Shown one piece after another: positions 6,310 to 6,390 of a DNA stretch of 6,390 nucleotides; position 1 is the stretch's first letter, and each line of letters starts with the position of its first letter. The notes below the pieces were generated by a model. That model was not told where the DNA came from, made no database searches, and saw nothing but the letters and a program-made list of their open reading frames with translations. The position numbers and the translations under genes are program-made. The stretch is from Alphaproteobacteria bacterium (GTDB lineage: Bacteria; Pseudomonadota; Alphaproteobacteria; Paracaedibacterales; CAITNM01): contig CANMNU010000072.1 in NCBI GenBank assembly GCA_947499175.1, positions 1 to 6,390 on the forward strand, given 5' to 3'.

Positions 6310-6313
6310 TTAA

Positions 6314-6390
6314 TTATGTTTTATTATTCTTGGCTGTTTCTTTAAGCCAGCTTGGTATGACTTTTATCTTAACCTTCTTTTTTCCTCCCC
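6314..6390 (-). CDS. Possible C-terminal fragment of an unidentified protein (5' end outside the window)
   Basis: On the minus strand one frame is open from the window edge to a TAA at 6316-6314, giving 24 residues: a Lys-rich start (GGKKKVKIKV), then IPSWLKETAKNNKT. The other two minus-strand frames stop early. The length is too short to exclude chance, and I do not recognise the protein. It is not the DDDIPF-type tail of Ssb, a common gyrA neighbour in alphaproteobacteria. A short basic tail ahead of the gyrA leader would fit an upstream gene in the same direction. Confidence 0.25.
   Translation of the reverse strand, partial: GGKKKVKIKVIPSWLKETAKNNKT

Larger units (their letters stand above)
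6133..6313 (-). other. AT-rich 5' leader and upstream region of gyrA
   Basis: These roughly 180 bases precede the gyrA ATG and are very AT-rich in the distal half. They hold a possible mini-ORF (6201-6218), a small GCTTA/TAAGC inverted repeat nearer the gene, and an AT-only-style inverted repeat at 6290-6309. I see no convincing promoter. The best pair is TTTACT (6263-6258) with TCTATC (6240-6235) at 17-bp spacing, and the second element is poor. The gyrA promoter must nevertheless lie here or further upstream. Confidence 0.5.

Noticed and set aside
6336..6360. A TGGCT/AGCCA inverted repeat near the right edge, considered as a terminator
   Set aside because: The stem is only 5 bp with a 9-base loop and has no T-run on either strand. 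It also falls within the possible upstream coding frame.
6357..6390. A plus-strand ATG open to the window edge (MTFILTFFFPP)
   Set aside because: It is eleven codons with no Shine-Dalgarno sequence, and it lies antisense to the more plausible minus-strand tail.
1..6390. A novel multi-gene system, mobile element or CRISPR array
   Set aside because: Nearly all of the window is filled by intact housekeeping genes; there are no direct-repeat arrays, transposase motifs or tRNA-like folds.

Overview
This window is a housekeeping stretch of an AT-rich Gram-negative chromosome, most likely an alphaproteobacterium. Four things point there: the UDP-diacylglucosamine hydrolase is of the LpxI type, which most alphaproteobacteria use instead of LpxH; a partial adenylate/guanylate cyclase has a C-terminal motif common in that class; TrpRS has an alphaproteobacterial-style stretch after KMSKS; and GyrA has a long charged insert in its C-terminal half plus an acidic tail. 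The modest GC content would fit a host-associated or streamlined lineage, but that is inference and I do not assign a genus.

Layout from left to right. Positions 1-174 (+) hold the last 57 codons of a probable class III adenylate/guanylate cyclase. Its stop overlaps tail-to-tail with trpS. Everything else runs on the minus strand, in transcription order gyrA (start 6132), fabZ, lpxA, lpxI, trpS. The fabZ-lpxA-lpxI-trpS genes look like one operon: fabZ and lpxA overlap by 4 bp (ATGA), 46 bp separate lpxA from lpxI, and only 2 bp separate lpxI from trpS, with the trpS ribosome-binding site inside lpxI. A good sigma70-like promoter (TTGCCA, 17 bp, TATAGT) stands before fabZ, with a 13-bp palindrome in its spacer. 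GyrA has an untranslated leader containing a possible 5-codon ORF. At the right edge a short open frame may be the tail of another minus-strand gene.

How the genes work together: FabZ dehydrates 3-hydroxyacyl-ACP for phospholipid fatty acids, LpxA takes the same substrate into lipid A, and LpxI performs the fourth step of that pathway. The cluster therefore pairs the two enzymes at the membrane-lipid branch point. The usual partners lpxD (upstream) and lpxB (downstream) are absent here; gyrA and trpS occupy those positions.

I found no mobile element, CRISPR array, RNA gene or novel multi-gene system. The points most worth a second look are the Leu at the GyrA Ser83-equivalent site, the Lys at the LpxA His160-equivalent site, the palindrome in the fabZ promoter, and the unusual gene order.
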